This document shows positions 7,363 through 16,906 of a stretch of 64,000 nt of DNA, piece by piece (position 1 is the first letter of the stretch; every line of letters starts with the position of its first letter). The stretch covers positions 62,001 to 126,000 of the forward strand of contig CANMPD010000001.1 in the NCBI GenBank assembly GCA_947499635.1, read 5' to 3'. The notes under the pieces are model-generated. The model worked only from the letters and a program-made list of their open reading frames with translations, made no database searches and had not been told where the DNA came from. A program made the translations under genes and the position numbers. Source of the DNA: an uncultured Paracoccaceae bacterium (GTDB taxonomy: Bacteria; Pseudomonadota; Alphaproteobacteria; Rhodobacterales; Rhodobacteraceae).

Positions 7363-9384
7363 TTAACCGAGAAGATCTTTGACTTTGGCGACGGCTGCAT
7401 CGGCAGTGATGCCGAATTTTTCAAAGAGCTCACCAGCAGGGGCAGAGGCACCAAATCCGGTCATGCCAACAAAGCCCGCTTTTTTCTCTTGGCCGCGTTC
7501 ACCCATCAACAGACGATCCCAACCGCCATCGCGTACGGCGGCTTCGATGCCAACGCGCACAGCCCCTGCAGGCAGGATCTTGCGGCGATAGGTTTCGTCT
7601 TGGGCAAGGAACAGCTCCATACAAGGAACTGAAACCACGCGGGTACCGATGCCTTGAGATTCAAGCTGGTCTTTGGCCTTCATCGCAAGCGAGACCTCAG
7701 AGCCGGAGGCAATCAGGATCGCCTGACGTTTGCTTTCGGCTTCGGCGAGAACATAGGCGCCTTTTTCGGTCAGGTTGTTCAACTTGTGCTCTTTGCGCAG
7801 GGTCGGCAGACCTTGGCGTGTCAAAGCAATAACCGAGGGTGTCTCTTTGGAGGACAGTGCGATTTCCCAGGCTTCGGCCGTTTCCACAGCATCTGCGGGA
7901 CGGAAGGTATAGCTGTTGGGGGTCGCACGACAAATCGCCAGATGCTCAACCGGTTGGTGAGTCGGGCCATCTTCGCCCACACCGATAGAGTCATGTGTCA
8001 TGACAAAGACGGTAGGGATCTTCATCAATGCTGCCAGACGCATGGCGGGGCGGGCATAGTCGGTAAAGCAGAAGAATGTACCAGAGTATGGACGCAGACC
8101 ACCATGCAGTGCCATGCCGTTCATTGCAGCGGCCATACCGTGTTCACGGATGCCCCAATAGACGTAACGGCCCGCGCGGTTATCTGTGTCGAACACGCCA
8201 AGATCACCGGTTTTGGTGTTGTTCGAACCGGTGAGATCCGCAGAGCCCCCTACGGTTTCCGGCATGATCGGGTTGATTACGGCCAGTGCCATCTCGGACG
8301 CCTTGCGGGTCGCCACCGAAGGTTGCTCTTCGGAGATCTGCTTTTTCAGTTTCTTGACTGTCGCAGAGAGCTTGTTTGGCACCTCTAGAGCAAAGGCGCG
8401 GTTAAAGCGGTCTTGTTTCTGCTTAGAGATCTCAGCAAAGCGCGCTTCCCAAGCGGCGCGTTCTTCTGCGCCACGGGTCCCAATCGCTTCCCATGCTGAT
8501 TTAATCTCGGCGGGAACCTCAAATGCGCCGCCGGTCCAGCCATAGGCTGCTTTGGCTGCGGCCAGTTGGTCCGCATCCGTAAGAGCACCGTGACCTTTTG
8601 AGGTATCCTGCGCTGCGTGACCCAGTGCGATATGGGTTTTGCAGGCAATCATCGATGGCTTTTTGGTCTTCTTTGCAGCTGTAATCGCGGCATCAATCTC
8701 GGCCGGGTTATGGCCGTCGATCTCTTGAACATGCCAGCCAGACGCCTTGAAGCGTTGTACCTGATTGGTGCGATCGGACAGGTCAACACTGCCGTCGATG
8801 GTGATGTTATTGTTATCCCAGAACACAACCAGTTTGCTTAGCTGGTGGCGACCTGCAAGACCGATGGCCTCTTGCGAGATGCCTTCCATCAGGCAGCCGT
8901 CGCCTGCGATCACATAGGTATAGTGATCGACGACCTTTTTGCCGTATTGTGCGCGCAGCATTTCTTCGGCCATAGCAAAGCCCACGGCATTGGAAATCCC
9001 TTGCCCCAACGGGCCAGTTGTCGTTTCAACAGCATCCAGAAGGAAGTTTTCCGGGTGTCCGGCTGTCAGCGCGCCCATTTGGCGGAAATTCACCAGCTGG
9101 TCGTGTGTCACCTGCGCGTCACCCATGAGGTACAGCAAGGAATACACCAACATGGAGCCGTGGCCCGCAGACAGGATAAACCGGTCACGGTCGGCCCATT
9201 TAGGGGCGGAGACGTCAAATTTCATGTGTTTTTCAAACAACACGGTGGCCACATCAGCCATGCCCATAGGCATGCCAGAGTGGCCTGAATTGGCGGCGGC
9301 TACTGCATCCAACGTCAAGGCGCGGATGGCGGTGGCTTTGTACCAGTGATCGGGGTTGTCAGTGCGCAGGGCGGTCAGATCCAC
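7363..9384 (-). CDS. tkt: Transketolase
   Basis: A 673-residue thiamine diphosphate enzyme of the pentose phosphate pathway. The cofactor motif [16 protein letters not shown]...DNNNITIDG lies near residues 155-195, followed by the pyrimidine-binding domain (about 355-530; [19 protein letters not shown]) and a C-terminal domain. Length is normal. The start codon is GTG at 9384 (reads as [14 protein letters not shown]) with AGGA 8 bases upstream. It is divergent from the coiled-coil/zapA operon. A 16-bp perfect palindrome lies in the shared upstream region. Confidence 0.97.
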   Translation of the reverse strand: MDLTALRTDNPDHWYKATAIRALTLDAVAAANSGHSGMPMGMADVATVLFEKHMKFDVSAPKWADRDRFILSAGHGSMLVYSLLYLMGDAQVTHDQLVNFRQMGALTAGHPENFLLDAVETTTGPLGQGISNAVGFAMAEEMLRAQYGKKVVDHYTYVIAGDGCLMEGISQEAIGLAGRHQLSKLVVFWDNNNITIDGSVDLSDRTNQVQRFKASGWHVQEIDGHNPAEIDAAITAAKKTKKPSMIACKTHIALGHAAQDTSKGHGALTDADQLAAAKAAYGWTGGAFEVPAEIKSAWEAIGTRGAEERAAWEARFAEISKQKQDRFNRAFALEVPNKLSATVKKLKKQISEEQPSVATRKASEMALAVINPIMPETVGGSADLTGSNNTKTGDLGVFDTDNRAGRYVYWGIREHGMAAAMNGMALHGGLRPYSGTFFCFTDYARPAMRLAALMKIPTVFVMTHDSIGVGEDGPTHQPVEHLAICRATPNSYTFRPADAVETAEAWEIALSSKETPSVIALTRQGLPTLRKEHKLNNLTEKGAYVLAEAESKRQAILIASGSEVSLAMKAKDQLESQGIGTRVVSVPCMELFLAQDETYRRKILPAGAVRVGIEAAVRDGGWDRLLMGERGQEKKAGFVGMTGFGASAPAGELFEKFGITADAAVAKVKDLLG

Positions 9385-9578
9385 TGAATGTATCCTCTTT
9401 GGGTTCGCAGGGGTGAGGGCTGGATACCACTGTCGCTCAGGAATTCAAGTATTTGCGCACGCAACTTGTTGCTTCATGCGGAGTCTCGCGTGCAAGTGGT
9501 TGAAAGCGCAGGGAGGGTGTTTTAATCCTTCTGTGTATAAATGACGGCAAATTGTGATCAATGAGATTGATTCGGGGT

Positions 9579-9594
9579 AAAACCGATCGGTTTT
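9579..9594. promoter_or_regulatory. 16-bp perfect palindrome in the tkt / zapA-operon divergent region
   Basis: AAAACCGATCGGTTTT is perfectly self-complementary with a central CG, the shape of an operator for a dimeric regulator. It lies 195 bases upstream of tkt and 135 bases upstream of the coiled-coil gene. A second inverted repeat, ATCAAT-GAG-ATTGAT, lies just to the left. The rest of this 344-base gap (9385-9728) shows no convincing gene. Confidence 0.4.
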
Positions 9595-9728
9595 GGGTTC
9601 GAATTTTGGACCAATTGATTGTGACTTATGGGTCGTGCGGAAAAAACAGGTTTGGCCGACTGGCTGTGTCGCTTTGGGGATCGCCCTGATGTGAAGTGCC
9701 AGAAGGTACAGTGAGGCGAAGGTAGCGG

Positions 9729-11036
9729 ATGGAGCATCTCGAAGAATTGCAGGGCCGTATAAAGGCCGCGCTGGATCGTATTGGATCCGGCGTTGGGGCT
9801 TTGGATGAAAAATACGCCAATCGTCCGCCCGAGGTGGTCGAAGTTGCCGCAGCGTCTAATGCGGACGCGGATGCTGCGTTGCTTGAGGCACTGGAGGATG
9901 AAAAAACCGCCAATGCTCAGCTTGAGGCGCGCAATACGCAGCTGCATGGCCGTATTGTTGAAATGGAAAAAAAGGTCGCGGCTGTCGACAAGGTCGACCA
10001 TGTGGTCGCGCTTGAGGCCGAGTTGGAGCTTTTGCGCAACGAAGCCAATAGTGCTGTAACTGCCACAAGCGCAATTGAGGCGCTGAACAGTGAAGTAAAC
10101 CGTCTCAAAGGTGAACTTGAGGGGGCTCGTAACGAGTTTGCGAGCGAAAAAGAAACATTTGAAGACGAGATCGCAGCGCTAAAAAACCGTCTTACTGATT
10201 TGCAAGAGGCGGCTGAAAGCACGGCGGCTGATCCTTCGGTGACGGATTCTTCGGAGACTGAGACGCCCGTTCAAGGTGACGTCTCGGACGCGACTGTCGA
10301 TGCAAGTGCCGCGGACACCGCTGCGGTTGAAGCAGCAACTGCGGCGCTACAACAAGAGGTCGACGCGCTTAAGGCTGAGCTTGAGAAGTCACAGACAGAT
10401 GCGCAGGCCTTTGCGCAGGCAGCCGTGGATTCGCAAGAAGCAGAAGTTGCAGCTAAAGCGATGACCGAAGCCGCAGAAAAAGCATTGGCGACTGCGCAAC
10501 AAGAGGTTGCTGCTGGGACACAGGCACTGAGTGACGCGCAGGCGAAAGCCACTTCGACCGCGCAGGCTCTAGCTGAATTGCAAAATTCTTCACAATCCGA
10601 GATCGAAGCTGCGCAAGATGCAGCGCTTGAGGCACAAAGCGCCGCAACGCAGGCACAACAGCTGGCTGCTCAGGCAGAAGAACGCGCCCTTCAAGCCGAA
10701 GAGGCGCAGGCAGCAGCACCAGCCGAAACCGCCGTAGATGAGACATTGACGGTTACGAGCCTAGAAACACGTCTGCAGGAGTTGGACGCGCGTTTAAACA
10801 CGTTACGTGCCACCAATGATGAACTGACAAAGGCCAATGCGGCCCTGCGTCAGGCGATTTCCGAAGGTCTGGGAGACGCAGGTTTGATTAATCAGGGTCT
10901 TGAGGCCGAATTGGCCGCTGCCAATGCGGCTCGTGATGCGGACCAGGCCGAGGTCAACGCGATCCTTGCGCGCCTTGAGATGCTACTGCCCGAGGCTCCG
11001 ACGCTACAAGCCGTAACCCCAGAGGGAGACGCGTAA
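9729..11036 (+). CDS. Long alanine/glutamate-rich coiled-coil protein, probable ZapA partner (ZauP-like)
   Basis: A 435-residue soluble protein almost wholly built of heptad-like Ala/Gln/Glu/Leu sequence: a first coiled coil (about 50-165), an acidic low-complexity linker (about 165-205, many D, T, V), a very Ala-rich coiled coil (about 205-340) and a final coiled coil (about 345-425). No enzymatic motif or signal peptide is visible. Its stop overlaps the zapA start (TAATG at 11036), so the two are translationally coupled. In Caulobacter a coiled-coil protein, ZauP, is encoded upstream of zapA and acts with it on the Z ring. This protein may be a much longer counterpart. Homology cannot be shown by eye. 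Confidence 0.8.
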   Translation: MEHLEELQGRIKAALDRIGSGVGALDEKYANRPPEVVEVAAASNADADAALLEALEDEKTANAQLEARNTQLHGRIVEMEKKVAAVDKVDHVVALEAELELLRNEANSAVTATSAIEALNSEVNRLKGELEGARNEFASEKETFEDEIAALKNRLTDLQEAAESTAADPSVTDSSETETPVQGDVSDATVDASAADTAAVEAATAALQQEVDALKAELEKSQTDAQAFAQAAVDSQEAEVAAKAMTEAAEKALATAQQEVAAGTQALSDAQAKATSTAQALAELQNSSQSEIEAAQDAALEAQSAATQAQQLAAQAEERALQAEEAQAAAPAETAVDETLTVTSLETRLQELDARLNTLRATNDELTKANAALRQAISEGLGDAGLINQGLEAELAAANAARDADQAEVNAILARLEMLLPEAPTLQAVTPEGDA

Positions 11037-11560
11037 TGCCCGAACTTACTATTCATATTGGTGGCCGCGCCTTTGAGGTGTCATGCCAAGAAGGCGAAGA
11101 GAGCTTTCTGCAGATGGCGTCAAAGATGTTAGACGACGAAGCGCAGGTGCTTTCCGACCAAATTGGTCGCGTGCCCGAGGCGCGTATGCTGTTGATGGCT
11201 GGCCTTATGTTGGCGGATAAAACTGCGGCGGCAGACGACCGAAACCGCGAGCTAGAGGTGGAGCTTGCTCAGCGAGTTGCTGAAATCGAAGAATTACGGG
11301 CCGCGCCTGCGCCAGAACCAGAGCAAGTTGAAATCATACCACCCCAAGTCCAGGAAACACTGGAGGTTCTTGCCACACAAGCGGAGGCCCTCGCAGATGA
11401 CCTAGACGCGCGCCTTGCGGGGGACACATCCGTTGACGCCGAAGCCTCGCCTATGGCTGATGTAACTGACGAAGCGGATGTTCTCGCAGTTTCTCCGGGC
11501 GATAGTGATGCGCCAGAGGCACCCGAACCTAATGTACCTGACGAGACCGTCGGCGTTTAG
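11036..11560 (+). CDS. zapA: Cell division protein ZapA with acidic C-terminal extension
   Basis: A 174-residue protein. The N-terminal ZapA domain (about 1-90) starts with MPELTIHIGGRAFEVSCQEGEE and contains the helix MLLMAGLMLADKTAAADDRN. ZapA binds FtsZ and bundles filaments at the division site. The usual ZapA length is about 100-130 residues; here an acidic, Pro/Ala/Glu/Asp-rich tail (about 95-174) follows, which looks disordered. It starts at the last base of the coiled-coil gene and forms a two-gene operon with it. A 10-bp hairpin follows the stop. Confidence 0.9.
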   Translation: MPELTIHIGGRAFEVSCQEGEESFLQMASKMLDDEAQVLSDQIGRVPEARMLLMAGLMLADKTAAADDRNRELEVELAQRVAEIEELRAAPAPEPEQVEIIPPQVQETLEVLATQAEALADDLDARLAGDTSVDAEASPMADVTDEADVLAVSPGDSDAPEAPEPNVPDETVGV

Positions 11561-11601
11561 GCCTCGATCAATATATTCACAATTTTGGTAACGTCTGCTC
11601 T

Positions 11602-11633
11602 TTAACTCCCGTCGCGTTTGTGGCGGGAGTTAA
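11602..11633 (+). terminator. Probable terminator of the zapA operon
   Basis: A perfect 10-bp stem (TTAACTCCCG at 11602-11611, CGGGAGTTAA at 11624-11633) lies 41 bases after the zapA stop and is followed by the T-rich TTAATTCGTTTT. The rest of the 356-base gap to grxD is AT-rich and shows no gene I can support. Confidence 0.5.
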
Positions 11634-11851
11634 TTAATTCGTTTTCGGCTACAATTTCTACGTTTTACGTGAACTGTGCCGTAACTTGTTACGAAAGCTT
11701 CGCTTAATCATTTAAGAGTCATGAATTAAATTGGATCTTAAATTTTCAGATGACCAAACTCATTTAATAAAAGCTCTGGGTATAAACGTATCAGAGACCT
11801 GATGAGAATTAGATCTAGAAAGATCTGCGATTTTACTGTGGTAAAGTAGGC

Positions 11852-11881
11852 AAAAAAGACCCGCCGGTTTTGTTCGGCAGG
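11852..11881 (-). terminator. Terminator of the purL-bolA-grxD strand
   Basis: On the minus strand a 7-bp stem with one G-U pair (CCTGCCG with CGGCGGG) is followed by GTC and six T. It lies 35 bases past the grxD stop. Confidence 0.65.
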
Positions 11882-11916
11882 CCTTTGGCTTACAATTGAT
11901 AAGGGAACAGCGCCTA

Positions 11917-12282
11917 TCAGCCGTTGGCTTCGCGGATTTTATCCGCAGCGTCTTTATCGTATGCGATGTTGTTTTGTTCGAACATACCGTCCAACTCGCC
12001 GGACAGGGTCATCTCGGTGATGATGTCGCATCCGCCAACAAATTCACCTTTGATGTAGAGCTGCGGGATTGTAGGCCAGTCAGAATATTCTTTGATACCT
12101 TGGCGCAGTTCGTCGTCAGCCAGAACATTCACATCGCTGTAGTCCAAGCCAATATAGTTAAACACGCCAGCCACGCGTGAAGAGAAACCACATTGTGGCA
12201 TTTCTTTTGTGCCTTTCATGAACAGCACTACGTCGGTGGATTTTACAAGCTCGTCGATACGGGCGTTTACGTCAGTCATCAT
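11917..12282 (-). CDS. grxD: Monothiol glutaredoxin (Grx4/GrxD type)
   Basis: A 121-residue protein with the monothiol active-site motif CGFS in [10 protein letters not shown]. Monothiol CGFS glutaredoxins bind and deliver [2Fe-2S] clusters and form complexes with BolA proteins. The later [19 protein letters not shown] is the glutathione-binding region. Two adjacent ATG codons (12282 and 12279) follow AAGGACGAG; either may be used. The bolA gene lies 148 bases upstream on the same strand, which supports a joint iron-sulfur role. Confidence 0.95.
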   Translation of the reverse strand: MMTDVNARIDELVKSTDVVLFMKGTKEMPQCGFSSRVAGVFNYIGLDYSDVNVLADDELRQGIKEYSDWPTIPQLYIKGEFVGGCDIITEMTLSGELDGMFEQNNIAYDKDAADKIREANG

Positions 12283-12430
12283 TCTCGTCCTTTTTCAGGC
12301 GGGTGCTACCTTGGGAGGTGGTAGGTCAATGTCGGGTCATTGCTGCGGATATAGGGCGTAAATTGAAAAATGTAAGAGGCATTCACGCACCTCAATACCG
12401 CCCAGAGACATCCGATCACAATTGTTTAGA

Positions 12431-12667
12431 TTATTCAGGAACTTTAGTCGTTAACGCAAGAGCATGAAGGTCACCATTGGGGCCATCCATCTTACCCTTG
12501 AGTGCGGCATAGACTGCGCGTTGCTGTTGGACGCGGTTTTTGCCGCGAAAGCTTTCGTCGGTGATCATCGCAGACATATGCACGCCATCGTTACCGCCAA
12601 CCTCGATGACCGCGTCGGGGAAGGTTTCGCGTAAAAGCGCCTCGATTTCGTGTGGTTGCATTGGCAT
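12431..12667 (-). CDS. BolA/IbaG-family protein
   Basis: A 78-residue protein starting MPMQPHEIEALLRETFPDAVIEV and containing the BolA fold signature (GNDGVHMSAMITDESFRGKNRVQQQRAVYAAL). BolA proteins bind [2Fe-2S] clusters together with monothiol glutaredoxins, using a conserved His; H in the GVHMSAMI stretch is a candidate. The frame could begin at 12727, but the ATG at 12667 gives the normal family length. It lies between a Cys-rich protein gene and grxD on the same strand. Confidence 0.93.
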   Translation of the reverse strand: MPMQPHEIEALLRETFPDAVIEVGGNDGVHMSAMITDESFRGKNRVQQQRAVYAALKGKMDGPNGDLHALALTTKVPE

Positions 12668-12733
12668 GGGGGAGAGGATCCTTTCCTGTGTTGTCGGAAA
12701 TGTAAAACGACAGGCCAAGTCGCGCAAGCGGGA

Positions 12734-13261
12734 TTAATGCGGTGCGGTCACATACGAGGCAAGGCTGGGGATGAACTGTGGCACTTCAGCGAGAGCATCT
12801 TGGACCTCATGAGCTTCGAAATCCCAGATGGATTTTGCATCTTGTGGACACATCGCGGCCATTAGCGCCACACACCGCGCACGTACTGGTGCGGGAATGG
12901 GCAGATTTGAGGCTTCTCGTAGGATCAATAGAGCCTCGTGAATGGGACGTAGGACCCGTAAGGCGTAGGTCATATGCGACAGAAGATCTTCGTCATCCCG
13001 CCAACTCTCCCCGTCAAACAGCACCTGTGTGACGCGTTGGCCAGCACCGGCACAGGAATAAGCAACACAACCCGCGAATCCATCTGGTGTTAGGGTGTCA
13101 TGAATAGAGCAGCTGTGCGCACAGAGATTGGGGCAGGGGCTGTCGGTTGCTTTTGCCAACGCAAACTCTGCGCCGACATCAAAGGGATAGGCCACGCAAC
13201 ATAGCGCTGCGCAGCTTGCACAATCAGGGGTCAAATCTGGCAGATCAGGCCCCTGTTGCAT
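12734..13261 (-). CDS. Cysteine-rich protein of unknown function between purL and bolA
   Basis: A 175-residue cytoplasmic protein. The N-terminal half holds many cysteines in spaced groups: DCASCAALCC, CPNLCAHSCSIH, GCVAYSCAGAGQRV. This resembles putative metal- or Fe-S-binding Cys clusters seen in some YkgJ-like and pentapeptide-linked proteins. The C-terminal half (about 80-175) is helical and lacks cysteine clusters apart from two single cysteines. The ATG at 13261 follows the purL stop by 4 bases; an upstream in-frame ATG at 13405 lies inside purL and is unlikely. The neighbourhood with BolA and a CGFS glutaredoxin suggests a role in iron-sulfur metabolism, perhaps linked to the Fe-S enzyme of purine synthesis. 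That is inference. Confidence 0.85.
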   Translation of the reverse strand: MQQGPDLPDLTPDCASCAALCCVAYPFDVGAEFALAKATDSPCPNLCAHSCSIHDTLTPDGFAGCVAYSCAGAGQRVTQVLFDGESWRDDEDLLSHMTYALRVLRPIHEALLILREASNLPIPAPVRARCVALMAAMCPQDAKSIWDFEAHEVQDALAEVPQFIPSLASYVTAPH

Positions 13262-13265
13262 AGTT

Positions 13266-15431
13266 TTAAGCGACAGCTTCGCCAAAGCTGCTGCGGAAGA
13301 TTGCAGACAGTTCGGACAGCTCTGCTTCAGAACCACCCATGCGTACAGAGGTGCCGGTGAACCGACCAACAGATGTGAGAGTGACGCCTGCTTGACCGGC
13401 CGCAAGCATCAGACCTTCGGCTTGGTCAAAGTTACAGGCCACCAGATAGCGGGCTTGATCTTCGCCAAACAGTGTCTGCGTGTCACTTGCATCCAGTTGA
13501 ACACCGACGCCTGCGGTTTCGGCCATTTCAAAAGCCGCCAGTGCCAGGCCACCGTCGCTGAGGTCTGTGCAGGCTTTGATCAGGTCGCGGTTGGCGCGGA
13601 TAAATTCGCCGTTTTTCTTTTCATCAGCCAGATCAACCGCTGGAGCATCGCCATCTTCGCGGTTGAAGACTTCGGCCAGCAGAGCAGATTGCCCCAAGTG
13701 ACCTGTTGTTTCACCAATCAACAAAAGTACATGACCTTCGCGTGCTTCGCCCAAAATGGGCTCTTCGCCTGCAGCCACGAGGCCCACGGCACCAATGGTT
13801 GGCGTTGGCAGGATACCTTGGCCATCGGTTTCATTGTAAAGCGACACATTGCCGGATACGATTGGCATATCCAACGCAGACACCGCCTGTCCGATACCAT
13901 CGAGTGCACCGACAAACTGGCCCATGATTTCGGGCTTTTCTGGGTTACCAAAGTTCAGGTTGTCTGTTGTTGCAAGCGGCTTTGCGCCAACAGCACAAAG
14001 GTTGCGATAGGCTTCGGCAACGGCTTGTTTGCCGCCCTCAACAGGGTTCGCCTTGACATAGCGCGGCGTTACATCCGAGGTGAAGGCCAGTTTCTTGTCA
14101 GTGCCGTGAACGCGGATCATGCCGCCACCCAAACCGGGACGACGTGCAGTGTCGCCCATTACAGTGGTGTCGTATTGCTCATAAACCCAGTGTTTGCTGC
14201 CATAGTTTGGCGTCGCAAGCAGGGCCTTGAGGCCGTCAATCGGGTCGATGTTTGGCACATCGGCATCTGTCAGCGGTTCAGGCGTTGGGGTTGGCACCCA
14301 TGGGCGGTCATATTCTGGCGCAGAGGACGCCAGTTTCGACAGTGGCATATCGGCTTTGATCTCGCCGTTGTGCATGATGAGAAAGCGGTCTTCGGCAATG
14401 GTCTCACCAACGATGGCAAAATCCAGATCCCATTTTTCAAACACGGCTTTGGCTTCGGCCTCGAGTTCGGGCTTGAGAACCATCAACATCCGCTCTTGGG
14501 ATTCCGACAGCATCATTTCATAGGCCGTCATGTTTTCTTCGCGCTGCGGGACCTTTTCCAGATCCAGACGCACGCCAAGGCCGCCTTTGTCCCCCATTTC
14601 AACCGCAGAACAGGTCAGGCCGGCCGCGCCCATATCCTGGATCGAAATCACAGCACCGGTTTGCATCAACTCGAGGGTTGCTTCCATCAGGCGTTTTTCG
14701 GTGAAAGGGTCTCCAACCTGAACGGTCGGGCGCTTTTCTTCGATTGTGTCGTCAAATTCCGCCGAAGCCATAGTCGCGCCGCCAACACCATCACGGCCGG
14801 TTTTGGCCCCAAGGTAGACAACTGGCATGCCAACACCTGACGCGGCCGAGTAGAAAATCATATCCGTTTTAGCCAAGCCCGCCGCAAATGCGTTGACAAG
14901 GCAGTTGCCGTTATAGGCCGGATGAAAGCGCACTTCGCCGCCAACACAAGGCACCCCGAAACAATTGCCATAGCCGCCAACACCTTCGACGACGCCATTT
15001 ACCAGCTGGCGCGTTTTCGGGTGCGCGGTCTCTCCAAAAGACAGCGAGTTCATGGAGGCCACAGGACGAGCGCCCATTGTAAACACGTCGCGCAGGATAC
15101 CGCCAACGCCGGTTGCCGCGCCTTGGTAAGGCTCAATATAAGATGGGTGGTTGTGGCTTTCCATTTTGAACACGACCGCATCGCCATCGCCAATATCCAC
15201 GATGCCCGCGTTTTCGCCCGGGCCGCAGATAACTTGGGGGCCAGACGTCGGTAGGCCGCGTAGCCATTTTTTGGACGATTTATAAGAACAGTGCTCGTTC
15301 CACATCGCCGAGAAGATACCGAGTTCGGTAAAGGTTGGTTCGCGGCCGATGATCTCGAGGATCATGTCGTACTCTTCTGGGTTCAAGCCGTGATTTGCAA
15401 TGAGTTCAGGCGTGATGGCAGGATCGGTCAT
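13266..15431 (-). CDS. purL: Phosphoribosylformylglycinamidine synthase subunit II
   Basis: A 721-residue small-type PurL, which with PurS and PurQ converts formylglycinamide ribotide to the amidine with ATP and glutamine. Motifs include [12 protein letters not shown] (about 44-55), the ATP/metal region [24 protein letters not shown] and the glycine-rich [15 protein letters not shown]. Length is normal for the small form. It heads a minus-strand group with the Cys-rich gene, bolA and grxD. The upstream region contains an 11-bp inverted repeat and an 18-bp palindrome. Confidence 0.97.
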   Translation of the reverse strand: MTDPAITPELIANHGLNPEEYDMILEIIGREPTFTELGIFSAMWNEHCSYKSSKKWLRGLPTSGPQVICGPGENAGIVDIGDGDAVVFKMESHNHPSYIEPYQGAATGVGGILRDVFTMGARPVASMNSLSFGETAHPKTRQLVNGVVEGVGGYGNCFGVPCVGGEVRFHPAYNGNCLVNAFAAGLAKTDMIFYSAASGVGMPVVYLGAKTGRDGVGGATMASAEFDDTIEEKRPTVQVGDPFTEKRLMEATLELMQTGAVISIQDMGAAGLTCSAVEMGDKGGLGVRLDLEKVPQREENMTAYEMMLSESQERMLMVLKPELEAEAKAVFEKWDLDFAIVGETIAEDRFLIMHNGEIKADMPLSKLASSAPEYDRPWVPTPTPEPLTDADVPNIDPIDGLKALLATPNYGSKHWVYEQYDTTVMGDTARRPGLGGGMIRVHGTDKKLAFTSDVTPRYVKANPVEGGKQAVAEAYRNLCAVGAKPLATTDNLNFGNPEKPEIMGQFVGALDGIGQAVSALDMPIVSGNVSLYNETDGQGILPTPTIGAVGLVAAGEEPILGEAREGHVLLLIGETTGHLGQSALLAEVFNREDGDAPAVDLADEKKNGEFIRANRDLIKACTDLSDGGLALAAFEMAETAGVGVQLDASDTQTLFGEDQARYLVACNFDQAEGLMLAAGQAGVTLTSVGRFTGTSVRMGGSEAELSELSAIFRSSFGEAVA

Positions 15432-15542
15432 GGCGCGAGAGGCCCCTTTGTCTTGGCGAATGTCTTAAAATTCATATAAGGTTGCGCGCCTTCTAAAGCA
15501 TGCGCGACGCTAGGGGAAGATCTCTTAGCCATCTTAGATGAG

Positions 15543-15580
15543 ACAGTTTGCAACGTGAATTGGCGGAATTTGCAAACTGT
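15543..15580. promoter_or_regulatory. 11-bp inverted repeat upstream of purL
   Basis: ACAGTTTGCAA (15543-15553) and TTGCAAACTGT (15570-15580) are exact reverse complements with a 16-base spacer. It lies 112-149 bases upstream of the purL start. It could be a paired operator or an RNA hairpin in a long leader. No known regulator is assigned. Confidence 0.5.
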
Positions 15581-15624
15581 ATGAAAATTAGACCGAGGCT
15601 GGTGTAAATAGGTGAACTTAACGG

Positions 15625-15642
15625 CGCTAAATAAATTTAGCG
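15625..15642. promoter_or_regulatory. 18-bp near-perfect palindrome
   Basis: CGCTAAAT-AA-ATTTAGCG has 8-bp arms and a 2-base centre. It is operator-like and lies between the 11-bp inverted repeat and a terminator. Confidence 0.4.
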
Positions 15643-15677
15643 GAAAATCGCATTGGGGATTGAGAAAGCGGATTTAC

Positions 15678-15707
15678 AAAAAAAAGGGCCGAGCACTAAG
15701 CTCGGCC
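15678..15707 (-). terminator. Intrinsic terminator on the minus strand, without an obvious gene before it
   Basis: A perfect 8-bp stem (GGCCGAGC/GCTCGGCC at 15687-15694 and 15700-15707) is followed on the minus strand by one C and eight T. The nearest upstream minus-strand gene is the LysR gene, whose stop is 293 bases away, so a short independent transcript is possible. Confidence 0.75.
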
Positions 15708-15790
15708 TAAGTCCAACAGGGAGGTATGAAGTGCGCGATGCGCTCTCTTCATATCTATCATTTAGGAAGTCACTCAGCTTTACGCAAGAC
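15678..15790 (-). ncRNA. Candidate small RNA ending at the minus-strand terminator
   Basis: Read on the minus strand, a first hairpin (ATGAAG and CTTCAT arms with inner GCGC pairs, 15726-15752) is followed by an unpaired ACCTCCC, then the GGCCGAGC terminator. Hairpin, single-stranded anti-Shine-Dalgarno-like stretch and terminator is a common small RNA plan; CCTCC-type loops occur in Rhodobacter small RNAs. The 5' end is a guess. No protein-coding frame of useful length fits here. Confidence 0.3.
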
Positions 15791-16000
15791 CTACACCTGT
15801 GAGATTGAGACAAATCCGCTATGTATTTTATGCATACCGATTTGCGCCTGCGGAATATCTTTGTGACACCGTAAGTTATCCCGCTTTTAGCCTAATTCAT
15901 CAAAGAGTGGTGAAATTTTGCCCAGAGGTTACAAGGCGACATCACCTTGAAGATGAGTGTAATTTTTCCTTGGGTTGCATGAGGTGATTTCGAATCACCT

Positions 16001-16906
16001 TTAGAGTTTGCCTAGCTCTTTCATGTGGCGCCGGTGCGCGATGATCTCGTTTTGTACAAAGTCACGAAAGGCTGCAATACGCTGTGATTGACGCAATTCT
16101 TCGGGGTAGGCGAGATATACAGGAACTGGGTTTGTGTCCTCTTCCGGCAGGATTTGTATAAGGTCGGGGAAATCTTCGGTGACATAGTCAGGCAAGACGC
16201 CAATGCCCAAATCGTGCAAGACAGCCTGTAACACCCCAAAGTAGTTGTTTACCGTCAACATGGTCGCAGGTTTATGCGCCAGCAGTTTTTGCACAACCAC
16301 AGCCGCCGACCCGGCCTGCGCAGATTGCAGGCTTTGGCAGATGACGCGATGTTCTGTAATTTCACCGATTTCGTTGGGGGTGCCGTGTTTGGCGATGTAA
16401 CCGCGTGATGCATAGAGACGCATTTGAACAGACATGAGACGTTTGCGAATCAAATCCGCTTGGCTTGGTTCTTTCATACGAATGGCAACATCGGCCTCGC
16501 GCATGGGCAGATCCAACACACGTTCTTTCAGCATCAGATCAATATTGAGGTTTGGGTATTGCTCGTACAGCTTAGTGAGCCGCGGCGCCAACCATAGCGT
16601 GCCAAAACCGGTTGTGGTGGTCACGCGCAACTGACCAAACACACCTTCTTCGCTGTCTCGAATGCGCGCGGATGCGGATTCAAGGCGCTTTGACATGCTT
16701 GAGGCGGCATCAAACAACAGTTCGCCCTGTTCCGTTAAAATCAGGCCACGCGCGTGACGGTGAAACAAGGTGGCGTTCAAACTGTCTTCGAGAGCTCGGA
16801 TTTGCCGAGAAACCGCTGATTGTGACAAATTGAGTTTATCACCCGCATGGGTCAGGCTTCCGGCGTCTGCGACGGCGTGAAAAATCCTTAGCTTATCCCA
16901 ATCCAT
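16001..16906 (-). CDS. LysR-family transcriptional regulator
   Basis: A 301-residue regulator. The N-terminal winged helix (about 1-60) contains the clear LysR signature LSQSAVSRQIRALEDSLNATLFHR; the effector domain spans about 90-290. Length is normal. There is no neighbouring operon on the opposite strand close enough to name a target: the next plus-strand gene, an acyltransferase, starts 421 bases away. The regulon is unknown. Confidence 0.9.
   Translation of the reverse strand: MDWDKLRIFHAVADAGSLTHAGDKLNLSQSAVSRQIRALEDSLNATLFHRHARGLILTEQGELLFDAASSMSKRLESASARIRDSEEGVFGQLRVTTTTGFGTLWLAPRLTKLYEQYPNLNIDLMLKERVLDLPMREADVAIRMKEPSQADLIRKRLMSVQMRLYASRGYIAKHGTPNEIGEITEHRVICQSLQSAQAGSAAVVVQKLLAHKPATMLTVNNYFGVLQAVLHDLGIGVLPDYVTEDFPDLIQILPEEDTNPVPVYLAYPEELRQSQRIAAFRDFVQNEIIAHRRHMKELGKL

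Noticed and set aside
9628-9714. 28-residue frame before the coiled-coil gene
   Set aside because: No ribosome site and length close to chance; it lies in the expected promoter/leader region.
11561-11916. 6S RNA (ssrS) downstream of zapA
   Set aside because: In many proteobacteria 6S RNA follows zapA, but I saw no long imperfect rod with a central bubble here, only a short hairpin and AT-rich sequence.
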